NCBI GenBank assembly: GCA_036852015.1
Contig: JAANDG010000007.1
Span: 434,001 to 498,000 of the forward strand
DNA: 64,000 nucleotides
Direction: 5' to 3'
Origin: Pelodera strongyloides
Taxonomy: Eukaryota > Nematoda > Chromadorea > Rhabditida > Rhabditidae
Shown here: piece after piece, positions 1-12,600 of the stretch
Layout: the number at the start of each line of letters is the position of its first letter
Position numbering within the stretch: position 1 is the first letter of the stretch
Program-made: the position numbers and the translations under genes
Notes under the pieces: generated by a model
The model's database searches: none
Told to the model about the DNA's origin: nothing
The model's input: the letters and a program-made list of their open reading frames with translations, nothing else

Positions 1-769
1 AAGTCGCGATTACTTAACACTAGCACGCGATTTACCGAGGGAATGGTTACAATTGAGGATAACATTTTTCCAACAAAGAGAGGGGCTCAGGCAACAATTG
101 GGGCCCAAAATCCGAATTTGCAGGGGTTTGGGGGCGCGCCTAGGCGAAATTACCACATTGGTTGATAAAATAGAAGCCATAATATATGGAAGTCGAGTAG
201 GTTAACTGAGAAACCTGCGATGCAGTTGTTCGGCCGCCACCGGGTTGCATTGCGTGCATGCACATCGCACGACACGGAATAGGCGGTGCCAAATTCCCTG
301 CGTTCGCTGCCTTTTTGAGAGCCCATTTTCCAACAAGAAAAATGGTTGGCCGGTAAGAATTATGTATTAATAATTAAAGCACTAAGCTCAAATGGCCTTT
401 GCGCCTCGAATTCTGCATTACGAGCGGTTTCAAATCTAGAGTATCATTTAGGTCACCTCCTAAGACAACCATATTCTCTCACATATCCAGTTTAAAACAT
501 CGTTGGCATATCAGCTCCGAGGCAATATTAACAAAGTATGGAGAGCTTTTCCTTTGGGAATATTGCCTCAGGGCCTTTCTCTCTTTATTCTTAAGTGATA
601 ATAATATTCATAACAACATAGATAACGAGTCTGCTTGTGCGTAGTGCAACAGAAGGATCAACAAAAAGCACACATATGAAGAAAAGAAGGATTTTTATTC
701 AGAAACTCGAAGCAAATTCGAATGTTTTGGAAAAGGTTAGGGAGGATGCGTCGTCAGTCATTTTGGCAG

Positions 770-917
770 TCCAGAGGCCGTATCCACCAACATGCAGGGA
801 GCTCTCCCTGGCCTCCCAGGGAGCTAAAGGGCGCGTAGAGAGTGCGACTGCAGAAGAGATTCAGAGCGCTCGTGAACCTAAGGGAGGGCTCCCTGCGTGT
901 TGGTGAATACAGCCTCA
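770..917. mobile_element. MITE-like element with TIR resembling GAGGCCGTATTCACCA
   Basis: The left end (GAGGCCGTATCCACCAAC, then ATGCAGGGAGC) is the reverse complement of the right end (GCTCCCTGCGTGTTGGTGAATACAGCCTC) with few mismatches. It carries no coding capacity. A second copy with the same ends lies at about 11003-11139. Confidence 0.7.
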
Positions 918-1349
918 GTTCCATAATTCCTCATGTCCAAAATTCCACAGCCACAACTGCTCTCCACATATCCAAGGTGAGACAGTAGTGCTCTGGAATT
1001 TGAAACCACTAGGCAACAGTTCTAGTTTTCCGTGGGTCAAACCATTCGGTGACTATTTGGTGACCTTCTTCTGATGAATATGATCTCAAAAACCGCCAGC
1101 AATGGTCCCGCGCGGTCGCCAAGTGATCTGTGGCCTGTTCGACTCAACAAATATTTCTTTATCTTTCGGTAGCAACCAGTTCGCGACCGACTACATACGG
1201 TTTTTATGGGGCCGAGCAATTATTCCGTGTTCCTATTCCTGTGGATAGACTAGAAGGACACCTAAAGTGATTGCCAAACAGCCGCAACTTTCTACAAACT
1301 AAACTTCCGAGTCCGTATTCAAAGTATAAAAAATATTCAAATGTGCCCT

Positions 1350-1510
1350 GGTACTAAACGCGACCCGGGAACCGGGCCTTAAAAATAATCTAAATTAAGA
1401 ACATAATCTCTCGTTTGTGAGTTACTTGGAAAATTTTCTATAGCAATCCAATCCAACTGCCAGATTCCCGTGGAATTGTGTTACTATTTTGGAAATTGTG
1501 CACCATTCCA
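1350..1510 (-). repeat. Interspersed repeat, inverted partner of 8446-8605
   Basis: Shared words, in opposite orientation in the two places, include TCTCGTTTGTGAGTTACTTG, TTCTATAGCAATCCA, ATTCCCGTGGAATTGTG and GAAATTGTGCACCATTCCA. Together they bracket a ~7.2-kb stretch holding the satellite array and the truncated CCCH duplicate. They may be the termini of one large unit, or just two copies of a dispersed repeat. Confidence 0.65.
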
Positions 1511-2224
1511 ACATTTTACGTCACAATTAAATTATGGGCATTGGGATTTTATCAAGAGTTTTCTAATTTTTGGGAAAGCGTCGTAAGCTAATTGTAATCC
1601 CTGTAGTGTTAATGCAGGGACCTATCGCTTCACACAACTTTTGAACGTTGCGCATCTGGATTCCCCGCACAGACGAAACTTTGCACGCCATTTCCATTGC
1701 ATTTTTGTACCCCAACAAGTTGCCAAATGGACTTTGCACGCGTAAAGTGGCCGCGGCGCGTAAGCGGCACCTTTACGGAGCGTAAGCGGCAACTTTACGT
1801 CCTTACCCAGGCGCACCAGCCGCCCACATTTTCTGTGTCTCTCGAGTCACTGTCCCATTTATGGGCGAGGTGTAGGCGGCCCACCTTTTTCGGGCACAGT
1901 GTAGGCCGCGCATCGGCCAAGTTTCCTCAGTGCTGTGATGTCAACACTAGAGTAACTCCTAAAAGGAGTACCTATATCACTCATTTATTCTTGGATGTAC
2001 TTTTAATTTATACTAACACGCAGACAATAATGCTTCGACCAAAGTCGCTATTTAGTTGAAGCCAGTTACTTCCATATATATGTGACATGTGTATGTGAAT
2101 CTACACTACATGTGAACAACCATATACATTTCATGTACATAAATTTAAACAAAGAAATATATAAATATTTACTAATGCGGAAGTGCATCAATTTGATGAA
2201 AGGTTGAAAAAGCAACGGTCATAC

Positions 2225-5200
2225 TGAATCACATTATCTAATGTGCTACTAAGCTGCTGCGGCAAGCTACACGACGAGCGCGTTGTTGCCGCAGAGAAAA
2301 GAACCACATGAGAGAATGCCATTCACTATCATATACAATAATGATACGAAATAACTAAATTAAACATAAACACGAGTCATAGTGAATCACATTCTCTAAT
2401 ATGATACTAAGCTGCTGCGGCAAGCTACACGCGAGCGCGTTGTTGCCGCAGAGAAAAGAACCACATGAGAGAATGCCATTCACTATCTATACAATAATGA
2501 ACGTAATAACTAAATTAAACATAAACACGAGTCATAGTGAATCACATTATCTAATATGATACTAAGCTGCTGCGGCAAGCTACACGACGAGCGCGTTGTT
2601 GCCGCAGAGAAAAGAACCACATGAGAGAATGCCATTCACTATCATATACAATAATGATACGTAATAACTAAATTAAACATAAACACGAGTCATAGTGAAT
2701 CACATTATCTAATGTGCTACTAAGCTGCTGCGGCAAGCTACACGACGAGCGCGTTGTTGCCGCAGAGAAAAGAACCACATGAGAGAATGCCATTCACTAT
2801 CATATACAATAATGATACGAAATAACTAAATTAAACATAAACACGAGTCATAGTGAATCACATTCTCTAATGTGATACTAAGCTGCTGCGGCAAGCTACA
2901 CGACGAGCGCGTTGTTGCCGCAGAGAAAAGAACCACATGAGAGAATGCCATTCACTATCATATACAATAATGATACGTAATAACTAAATTAACATAACAC
3001 GAGTCATAGTGAATCACATTCTCTAATGTGCTACTAAGCTGCTGCGGCAAGCTACACGACGAGCGCGTTGTTGCCGCAGAGAAAAGAACCACATGAGAGA
3101 ATGCCATTCACTATCATATACAATAATGATACGAAATAACTAAATTAAACATAAACACGAGTCATAGTGAATCACATTCTCTAATATGATACTAAGCTGC
3201 TGCGGCAAGCTACACGACGAGCGCGTTGTTGCCGCAGAGAAAAGAACCACATGAGAGAATGCCATTCACTATCATATACAATAATGATACGTAATAACTA
3301 AATTAAACATAAACACGAGTCATAGTGAATCACATTATCTAATATGATACTAAGCTGCTGCGGCAAGCTACACGACGAGCGCGTTGTTGCCGCAGAGAAA
3401 AGAACCACATGAGAGAATGCATTCACTAACACATACGATAATGATACGAATAACTAAATTAAACATAAACACGAGTCATAGTGAATCACATTCTCTAATG
3501 TGATTACTAAGCTGCTGCGGCAAGCTACACGACGAGCGCGTTGTTGCCGCAGAGAAAAGAACCACATGAGAGAATGCCATTCACTAACACATACGATAAT
3601 GATACGAAATAACTAAATTAAACATAAACACGAGTCATAGTGAATCACATTCTCTAATATGATACTAAGCTGCTGCGGCAAGCTACACGGCGAGCGCGTT
3701 GTTGCCGCAGAGAAAAGAACCACATGAGAGAATGCCATTCACTAACACATACGATAATGATACGAAATAACTAAATTAAACATAAACACGAGTCATAGTG
3801 AATCACATTCTCTAATATGATACTAAGCTGCTGCGGCAAGCTACACGACGAGCGCGTTGTTGCCGCAGAGAAAAGAACCACATGAGAGAATGCCATTCAC
3901 TAACACATACGATAATGATACGAAATAACTAAATTAAACATAAACACGAGTCATAGTGAATCACATTATCTAATATGATACTAAGCTGCTGCGGCAAGCT
4001 ACACGACGAGCGCGTTGTTGCCGCAGAGAAAAGAACCACATGAGAGAATGCCATTCACTAACACATACGATAATGATACGAAATAACTAAATTAAACATA
4101 AACACGAGTCATAGTGAATCACATTCTCTAATATGATACTAAGCTGCTGCGGCAAGCTACACGACGAGCGCGTTGTTGCCGCAGAGAAAAGAACCACATG
4201 AGAGAATGCCATTCACTAACACATACGATAATGATACGAAATAACTAAATTAAACATAAACACGAGTCATAGTGAATCACATTCTCTAATATGATACTAA
4301 GCTGCTGCGGCAAGCTACACGACGAGCGCGTTGTTGCCGCAGAGAAAAGAACCACATGAGAGAATGCCATTCACTATCATATACAATAATGATACGAAAT
4401 AACTAAATTAAACATAAACACGAGTCATAGTGAATCACATTATCTAATGTGCTACTAAGCTGCTGCGGCAAGCTACACGACGAGCGCGTTGTTGCCGCAG
4501 AGAAAAGAACCACATGAGAGAATGCCATTCACTATCATATACAATAATGATACGTAATAAAATTAAACATAAACACGAGTCATAGTGAATCACATTCTCT
4601 AATATGATACTAAGCTGCTGCGGCAAGCTACACGACGAGCGCGTTGTTGCCGCAGAGAAAAGAACCACATGAGAGAATGTCATTCACTATCATATACAAT
4701 AATGATACGAAATAACTAAATTAAACATAAACACGAGTCATAGTGAATCACATTCTCTAATATGATACTAAGCTGCTGCGGCAAGCTACACGACGAGCGC
4801 GTTGTTGCCGCAGAGAAAAGAACCACATGAGAGAATGCCATTCACTATCATATACAATAATGATACGAAATAACTAAATTAAACATAAACACGAGTCATA
4901 GTGAATCACATTATCTAATATGATACTAAGCTGCTGCGGCAAGCTACACGACGAGCGCGTTGTTGCCGCAGAGAAAAGAACACATGAGAGAATGCCATTC
5001 ACTATCATATACAATAATGATACGAAATAACTAAATTAAACATAAAACACGAGTCATAGTGAATCACATTATCTAATGTGATACTAAGCTGCTGCGGCAA
5101 GCTACACGACGAGCGCGTTGTTGCCGCAGAGAAAAGAACCACATGAGAGAATGCCATTCACTATCATATACAATGATCCGAAATAACTAAATTAAACATA

Positions 5201-5748
5201 AACACGAGTCATAGTGAATCATATTCTCTAATGTGATACTAAGCTGCTGCGGCAAGCTACACGACGAGCGCGTTGTTGCCGCAGAGAAAAGAACCACATG
5301 AGAGAATGCCATTCACTATCATATACAACAATGATACGTAATAACTAAATTAAACATAAACACGAGTCATAGTGAATCACATTCTCTAATGTGCTACTAA
5401 GCTGCTGCGGCAAGCTACACGACGAGCGCGTTGTTGCCGCAGAGAAAAGAACCACATGAGAGAATGCCATTCACTATCATATACAATAAATATACAATAA
5501 TGATACGTAATAACTAATTGTTGCCGCAGAGAAAAGAACCACATGAGAGAATGCCATTCACTATCATATACAATAATGATACGTAATAACTAAATTAAAC
5601 ATAAACACGAGTCATAGTGAATCACATTATCTAATGTGCTACTAAGCTGCTGCGGCAAGCTACACGACGAGCGCGTTGTTGCCGCAGAGAAAAGAACCAC
5701 ATGAGAGAATGCCATTCACTATCATATACAATAATGATACGAAATAAC
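2225..5748. repeat. Tandem satellite, ~158-bp unit, about 22 copies
   Basis: The motif GCTGCTGCGGCAAGC recurs at about 158-bp spacing (near 2251, 2411, 2564 and so on to 5645), about 22 times. Units differ by a few substitutions and small indels, such as CTATCATATACAATAATG versus CTAACACATACGATAATG variants in the middle of the array. Each unit folds on itself: AGTGAATCACATTCTCT on one side pairs with AGAGAATGCCATTCACT, and CTGCGGCAA pairs with TTGCCGCAG. One unit near 5480-5520 is rearranged. The short open frames in it are periodic artefacts. Confidence 0.95.
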
Positions 5749-5773
5749 TAAATAACATTCACAAGGTGCCAAC

Positions 5774-7881
5774 CTGCTGGTCATCCCCCTGCTGGTGGCC
5801 GCCCTCCATCTCGTGTCCGACCTCCTCAATAGGCGGGAGCTTCTTGCCAAAGAGCACCTCCTGCCAGTTGCCAGTCGACTGACGTCTCTCCTTCTCCACA
5901 ACCCTTTGCATCTCGACCCGGGACCCATGCACGAAGGAACTGTAACCATAAACTGTAATAACTTTGTACTCCTCTCCTACAGTAACCAAAATTGTAAATT
6001 GTAATTACCACACACAGTATGTACGTCGATAAACCAATGCACACTAAGCCTACGCCAAAGCACAAAACAAGCCCAAACCAGTTTCGTACGGTTTAGAAGA
6101 AGTCCTACGGTAATCCCTCCTCATTAGATTACCGTACGTACCCGTCCATATTCTCCTTGTCGGGCTCCTCGACCACCATCGACAGCTGCTCGGGCGGGAT
6201 GAGACTATGACGTGAACCGCGGATAACATCCTAAAATTGAACAAACATAAACTAACAATACAAAAGGAGCACGACACAACATTTTCGTATCCTCCTTCCT
6301 CCGAGTTTCGGATAATTAAAGAGTCGTACCCTAACAGGGTTTCTGAACTGCAGAAATAGAAATAAGAGTAGGACACTTCTAATTATAAACACACCTTTGG
6401 TGTGCTGGTGACCGTGGCGCGGAACTCTGACAGAGTTTGAAGAGTGCCAGTCCTGAAATGTTTAAAATATGGTCTGATACCAACTGAGACAAACATCACT
6501 CGGACTTCTACCACACTTACGCACAGACACACGCACAAAAAACTGCACCACATATAGTCCCACGCATGCCCCATATAAGCAGACACTTACGTACCTCTCC
6601 TGCGGCGGAAGACTGAGAATCTCCTGCTCGAACCTCCTCCTCTGCTCATTCCGTTCCAGTGTCTTCCTCTCGACCGGGTCCTTGATCGAGTCCGTGCTCG
6701 CATACATGCGCAAATCCTGGAACTGGTTGCTCAGCTCGTCGCCCCCGGCGTGGAACAGATTCTCCGTTGAGTAGAAGGGCTGAAATGTGCATAGTAACAA
6801 TAGTCGGAAAACCAGAAAATACAACATTCTAAATACGACTAGTCCAAAGATTATATAACCGTGGCTATACAGCATCGTAAAAAATAGCCTGTAAATGCCC
6901 AATAATCCTACGGCTTTAGATTGGAGGCTTCAAATCTCTATTCTTTCTCAATCCTCTAACTGAATTTCTCAATATTTAGCAAGATGGCCGAGAGGTCTAA
7001 GGCGCCGGTAAGCTCCAGTCTCCCAGCCGGTGTGGGTTCGAACCCCAGAGTCCTCACCTTTCGCGTCTGCCGCTGCTGCAGATCCACCTTATTGGATGAC
7101 GGAGCCCTGTCCTTGTATCCTCTCTTCATAACAATTGGAGGAGGGACGTCCAGTCGAAGTGTCTGCCATCCTGTAGCGGCACCGGTGGTCGTGCCAGTGG
7201 CAGGTGTGGGGTTGTAACTAGAGAATTATGGAATTAAGACTACAAACTACAATAGGAATATTTACAGCTACTGTAAATGTAACTCTACAGTCCAATCTCA
7301 CCTAAGGAGAGACACTGCTAGCAAGAGACAAAAGAGACTGAGAAGGAGAGGGAAATAAAGAGAAAACATGTCCCAGCTCCAAAAAGTTTACCTCTCAACC
7401 AACCTACGACCAGGCGATCTTTCATGATCGACCAATTTCGTTTCAGACTCCTTTGCCGGTGAGATTTCTCCAGTCGCCAACAGATGTTCGTACTTGATCA
7501 GTGGAAGACCCTGAAGGAGCAAAATACAATTTCTGAAAGATCAGACTACTACGTAAACTACAAGCTACACGTACTCCGGTGCGGAACTCGAGAAAAAAAC
7601 ACTTGAAACTTCACTCCCACATGCCTCTCTCTGCCAGAAGGACAAGGAAAATGGCACATAGTTTACATATAATGCAAGTGGTTTAAGTTCTCCGAGATGC
7701 CTTTCATAAACCACGTGCCATATCGCTTTAAGGATCATCATTTCTAGTTATGATCACAAAAATATCGCACCTTCTTCAGCTTGTGAATGAATTGGCAACG
7801 CTGTCCATAGGGGCAGATTCCTTGCGAAGAGAACTTATCGTACAATTGGGTCTTGTATTTCGGGTGCGCCTTGCCACGTGG
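5774..7881 (-). pseudogene. Truncated duplicate of eight internal exons of the CCCH zinc-finger gene
   Basis: Exons at 7771-7881, 7392-7510, 7058-7217, 6595-6779, 6395-6452, 6142-6230 and 5774-5939 have exactly the same lengths and phases as exons 8-14 of the gene at 9608-15312 (seven clear exons; flanking intron also duplicated). All splice sites are kept and no stop interrupts the frames. There is no exon carrying a start codon or the first zinc finger. The left edge runs into the satellite at about 5758 and the right edge stops matching at about 8008, so neither end of a gene is present. The first cysteine of the duplicated CCCH finger is tyrosine (QLYDKF versus QLCDKF), so that finger has lost a zinc ligand. 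Most likely a decaying segmental duplicate; a misassembled haplotype is the alternative. Confidence 0.8.
6978..7050 (+). tRNA. tRNA-Leu-like remnant (degenerate)
   Basis: The A-box region GATGGCCGAGAGGTCTAAGG and B box GGTTCGAACCC match a leucine tRNA. The anticodon arm is shortened and the 3' acceptor strand does not pair with the 5' end. It lies inside an intron of the truncated CCCH duplicate, next to the donor of the exon at 7058-7217, on the opposite strand. Confidence 0.5.
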
Positions 7882-8009
7882 CTGAAATGGGAGGTAGTAT
7901 ACAAGATTGTCAAGCGGAGAGATGAGAAAGTTACAGTAGCCAGATACAGTAAGCAGTTACAATTCAGTTACAGTAACCAGTCGCTATAAGTAAGCAGTCA
8001 CAGTCTCAC

Positions 8010-9607
8010 AGTATCCAAATACACCCTAGGCAAGGCGGGAAGATCGATATTGAATGTAAAATCAATAAACAAATAAGGAAAGGGAAAAGTTGTGTTGTGA
8101 GTAAGAAGGTACGGGTATGAGATGCGGGTATGGATATGGGTATAGGGGCGGGGCTGACCCCAAATAGAGTGGGGGTGGGTGTGATTTCCCCTGAGGCATT
8201 AGTCAAAAGGTGTGATTTCCCCTGGGGCTATATTCCCAGAGCGGGGTAGTCGGGGACTCGCTGGTGCTATTTGAATTTGAAAATAAATTAGCTAAAATTA
8301 GAGGAAAAAGAGGGGGCGAATTGGTTAATAATGCACACATAATGTACACATGGACCTAAGTTGCCGGGTTGCCGCTTACATACCATAAAGTTGCCGCTTG
8401 CTACTTTCCGAGAACGAGAAAGGAGCTGTCAGTTCGCTTTAAAAATGGTGGAATGGTGCACAATTTCCAAAATACGAGCACAATTCCACGGGAATCTGAC
8501 AGCTGGATTGCTATAGAAAATTAATTTTCCAAGTAACTCACAAACGAGAGCGTATGTTTTTAATTTAGATTATTTTTGACGGGCCGGGCCGGGTTTAGTA
8601 CCCTCCAGTTTATATTAGGTAACTATTCGTAAAAGATGCTGCTAGACTATTTCGTACAAAACATAGTAAACTCCAATAAGTTGTAAACATGTCTTCCTCT
8701 GTTAAGTATAAAGCTTTGAAGCGAAAATTCGACGCAACACGCTGGTTTTCGTAATCTGTATGCATACGTAGGCCTCAGCAACCGCTCAAAACAAAAAAAA
8801 AGCAACCGCAACGCAGATGCTCCGAAGATTGACTACGATATTGACTAGAGCTATAGTAGAAAGAAGTAGGGAAGAAAGCTAAGGAAAAGTAAGCTTATTC
8901 ATACCGGATTTTACAGGCAAATTACATCACTAACACATGTGAAACAAGTTTCATGAAAACACAAACAGAAACACAAATACGCTGGGTTTTTTTTTCAGCC
9001 CGTTTGAATGATAACAATTTTCACTTTCCAGAACATCTCCACCTTCAAAACGAGAACACTTTTATTCACAAAGCAAATCAGGACAATCATTAATTCAAAC
9101 TTATTCCGGTGCATGAAAACAAGCTAAACGCAATGATACAGAACAAACGAGAACACAATTAGGCACGGGCTCATATATGCAAATGATAAATGAGCAAAAT
9201 ATATACTATGTGGATAGTGAGGATATAGACTATAGAAAGACTCAAATCACAAAAGAATAATAATCACAACGTAGAAAGCAAGTAGTACATCTGTGATAAA
9301 ATACATACATGTAGTCGCAAATCTGCATCAGACTCAATACTCACAAAATTAAAAAAATAATAATATTAAAACTTTCCAAAATAAAATCTATACAAAGCAA
9401 ACTTATTATACTAATCTAATGTGAAGGCGAGGTCCAGACCACTTAGGCTAGGTGGGTGCATAACTTAAATAACCGGACGAAAATAGACACAATTTCATGT
9501 GGGGCGTGATAAAGATGCAACTGAGACTGAATAACACAGTAGTAAAATCAATAAAGATTATAAAATTCAATAAATCATGTCAAATGTAGACTGAGCAAAC
9601 AACACAA
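8010..9607. other. Intergenic spacer between CCCH duplicate and CCCH gene 3' end
   Basis: No exon chain is visible. It contains the inverted repeat partner at 8446-8605, GGGT-rich sequence at 8100-8260 and AT-rich DNA. An AATAAA on the minus strand near 9063 could end a ~550-base 3' UTR of the CCCH gene, but this is only positional. Confidence 0.45.
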
Positions 9608-12600
9608 TTAGTTGTTGAGGTTCCATTTCTGACGCAATTCATGCGGATCGAACTGGTACCTGCAATTATCCTAATTAGCAACCATTAAATTTATTGACAA
9701 CCACAAGCTCCATACTGTACTGTACTACAGTAATTACATTATTCCGCTCTTCATACACAAGACTACGGTACTGAATTCTAGCTTCGCTCACAGTTAGATT
9801 ACAGTACTACAAGAGTAAGACTACTGTAATAATACAGTACTACTACAGTATCAAAAGTAAACACCGTATTAGGAAGTCTACCTGTGATTATAGAGTCCAC
9901 CGGCCAGCAGCTCCTCGTCACAGCTTTGCACCAACAGTTCGGGGTCCACCTAGAGGATCATTGGTTATACAGAATTAACAGTTAAGTTTAAGGGATTTTA
10001 AGGGATAACTTCGTAAACCACTTCCTAATTATACTATCAGAAATCATATCGAATCTCGATACAGAAATAAATCTGGGATAAAGTTACACTACCGTATGTC
10101 CAGTCTACGATCAGTTCACCACAGTATCCCATATCCAATCAATCGCCTTATCACAGTACCACATAACCTTGAGATACAGTACCCAGGTCTACAGTACACA
10201 CCTGCTGCTCATCCCCCTGCTGGTGGCCGCCCTCCATCTCGTGTCCCACCTCCTCAATAGGCGGGAGCTTCTTGCCAAAGAGCACCTCCTGCCAGTTGCC
10301 AGTCGACTGACGTCTCTCCTTCTCCACAACCCTTTGCATCTCGACCCGGGACCCATGCACGACTGAACTGTAACCATAAACTGTAACCATAAACTGTAAC
10401 CATAAACTGTAATAACTTTGTACTCCTGTCCTACAGTAACCAAAAATGTAAATTTTAGCTACACCACGTAAATATTTTCAGAGTATATATACTATGTACC
10501 ACGAAAAACCAATGTATAAGCCTACGCCAAAGCATAAGACAAGCCTAAACCAGTTTCGTACGGTTTAGAAGAAGTCCTACGGTAATCCCTCCTCATTAGA
10601 TTACCATACGTACCCGTCCATGTTCTCCTTGTCGGGCTCCTCGACCACCATCGACAGCTGCTCGGGAGGGATGAGACTGCGACGTGAACCGCGGATAACA
10701 TCCTAAAATTGAACAAACATAAACTAATAATCGCCACAGCATTTTCGTATTCTACGAAAGAGATACGCTAGTATGCCACACATCTAATTATAAACACACC
10801 TTTGGAGTGCTGCTGACCGTGGCGCGGAACTCTGACAGAGTTTGAAGAGATCCAGACCTAAAATGTTCAAAATATGGTCGGATACCAACTGAGACAAACC
10901 ACACTCGGACTTCTACCTAGTCGCACACTTACGCACAGACTACGCTATACGCACAAACAGCTGCACACAAAAGCATATAGATCCGGTTCTGGAAGATCAG
11001 AGGCCGTATTCACCATCACACCGGAAGCCCTGCCTAGGATCACGAATGCTCTGAATTTCTTCTGCTCTCGCACTCTTCAGCTCCATGGGGAGGCCAGGCA
11101 GGGGAGGCCAGTCTGCGTGTTAGTGAATACGGCCTCTGTAGCGATTAGTATACTACGCCGTACCTATTCATGTAATTGTTCTGCTGCAGGGGGCAAGTCT
11201 TCTACCTATTCACACACGTACAAACAGCTGCACACACAGATGCACACACACAAAGTCCCACGCCTGCCCCATATAAACCAACACTTACGTACCTCTCCTG
11301 CGGCGGAAGACTGAGAATCTCCTGCTCGAACCTCCTCCTCTGCTCATTCCGTTCCAGTGTCTTCCTCTCCACCGCGTCCTTGATCGAGTCCGTGCTCGCG
11401 TACATGCGCAAATCCTGGAACTGGTTGCTCAGCTCGTCGCCCCCGGCGTGGAACAGATTCTCCGTTGAGTAGAAGGGCTGGAAAGGTTCCATCAGACTAG
11501 TCGGAAAGGAAAACCCTCTAAACACAACTAGTCCAAATATTATATAACCGTGGATACATTATCGTAAGAAATAGCCTGTTAATGGCCGATAATCGTACGG
11601 CGGTTAAAACTTGCACCAGTCGTCATTCAGGCGTAGCGCTTTAGATTGGAGGCTTCAAATCTCAATTCTTTCTCAATATTTGGCCAGATGGCCGCGAGGT
11701 CTATCTAAGGCGCTGGATTTAGACGCCACTCTCCCAGCAGGCGTGGGTTCGAATGACACTCTGGGCAGAGCTCTCACCTTTCGGGTTTGACGCTGTTGCA
11801 GATCCACCTTATTGGATGACGGAGCCCTGTCCTTGTATCCTCTCTTCATAACAATTGGAGGAGGAACGTCCAGTCGAAGTGTCTGCCATCCTGTAGCCGC
11901 ACCCGTGGTCGTGCCAGTGGCAGGTGTGGGGTTGTAACTAGAGAATATGGAATTAGAATACAAACGTACGAACTGCAATTAGAATACCTGCAGCTACTGT
12001 AAATGTGACTATACAGTCCAATCGCACCCAAGGAGACACACAGCTAGCAAGAGACAAAGGCCCCAGAGACTGCGAAGGAGAGGGAAATAAAGAGAAAACA
12101 TGTCCCAGCTCCAAAAAGTTTACCTCTCAACCAACCTACGACCAGGCGATCTTTCATGATCGACCAATTTCGTTTCAGACTCCTTTGCCGGTGAGATTTC
12201 TCCAGTCGCCAGCAGATGTTCGTACTTGATCAGTGGAAGACCCTCAAAAGATCAGACTACTAAGTAAACTACAAGCTACACGCACTTCGGTGCGGAACTC
12301 GAAAAAATGCTAGAAACTTCACTCCCACGAGTCCCACGTCCCACGTGCCCCTCTCTGCCAAAAGGACAAGGAAAAAGGGACACAATTTACATACAATGCA
12401 AATGTTTCAAGTTCCCGAGATGCATTTCATAAACAACGTGCCATATCGCTTTAAGGATCATCATTTCTAGTTGTGATCAGAGAAATATCCTACCTTCTTC
12501 AGCTTGTGAATGAACTGGCAACGTTGCCCATAGGGGCAGATTCCTTGCGAAGAGAACTTATCGCACAACTGGGTCTTATATTTCGGGTGCGCCTTGCCAC

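Larger units (their letters stand above)
1..2200. other. Gene-free, repeat-rich stretch
   Basis: I see no exon chain here. It holds a small inverted-repeat element at about 770-917, a segment at about 1350-1510 that recurs inverted at 8446-8605, and a run at 1730-1800 in which the words TAAGCGGCA and CTTTACG recur. Open frames are short and have no recognisable content. Confidence 0.6.

Noticed and set aside
4444..4683. 79-residue open frame in the satellite
   Set aside because: It repeats with the 158-bp period and lies entirely within tandem units.
2225..5748. CRISPR array
   Set aside because: Direct repeats are contiguous ~158-bp units with no unique spacers, in a nematode genome.
8006..8206. 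66-residue minus-strand frame with hydrophobic stretches
   Set aside because: Reads a GGGT-rich spacer; no splice partners and no similarity to the adjacent gene copies.
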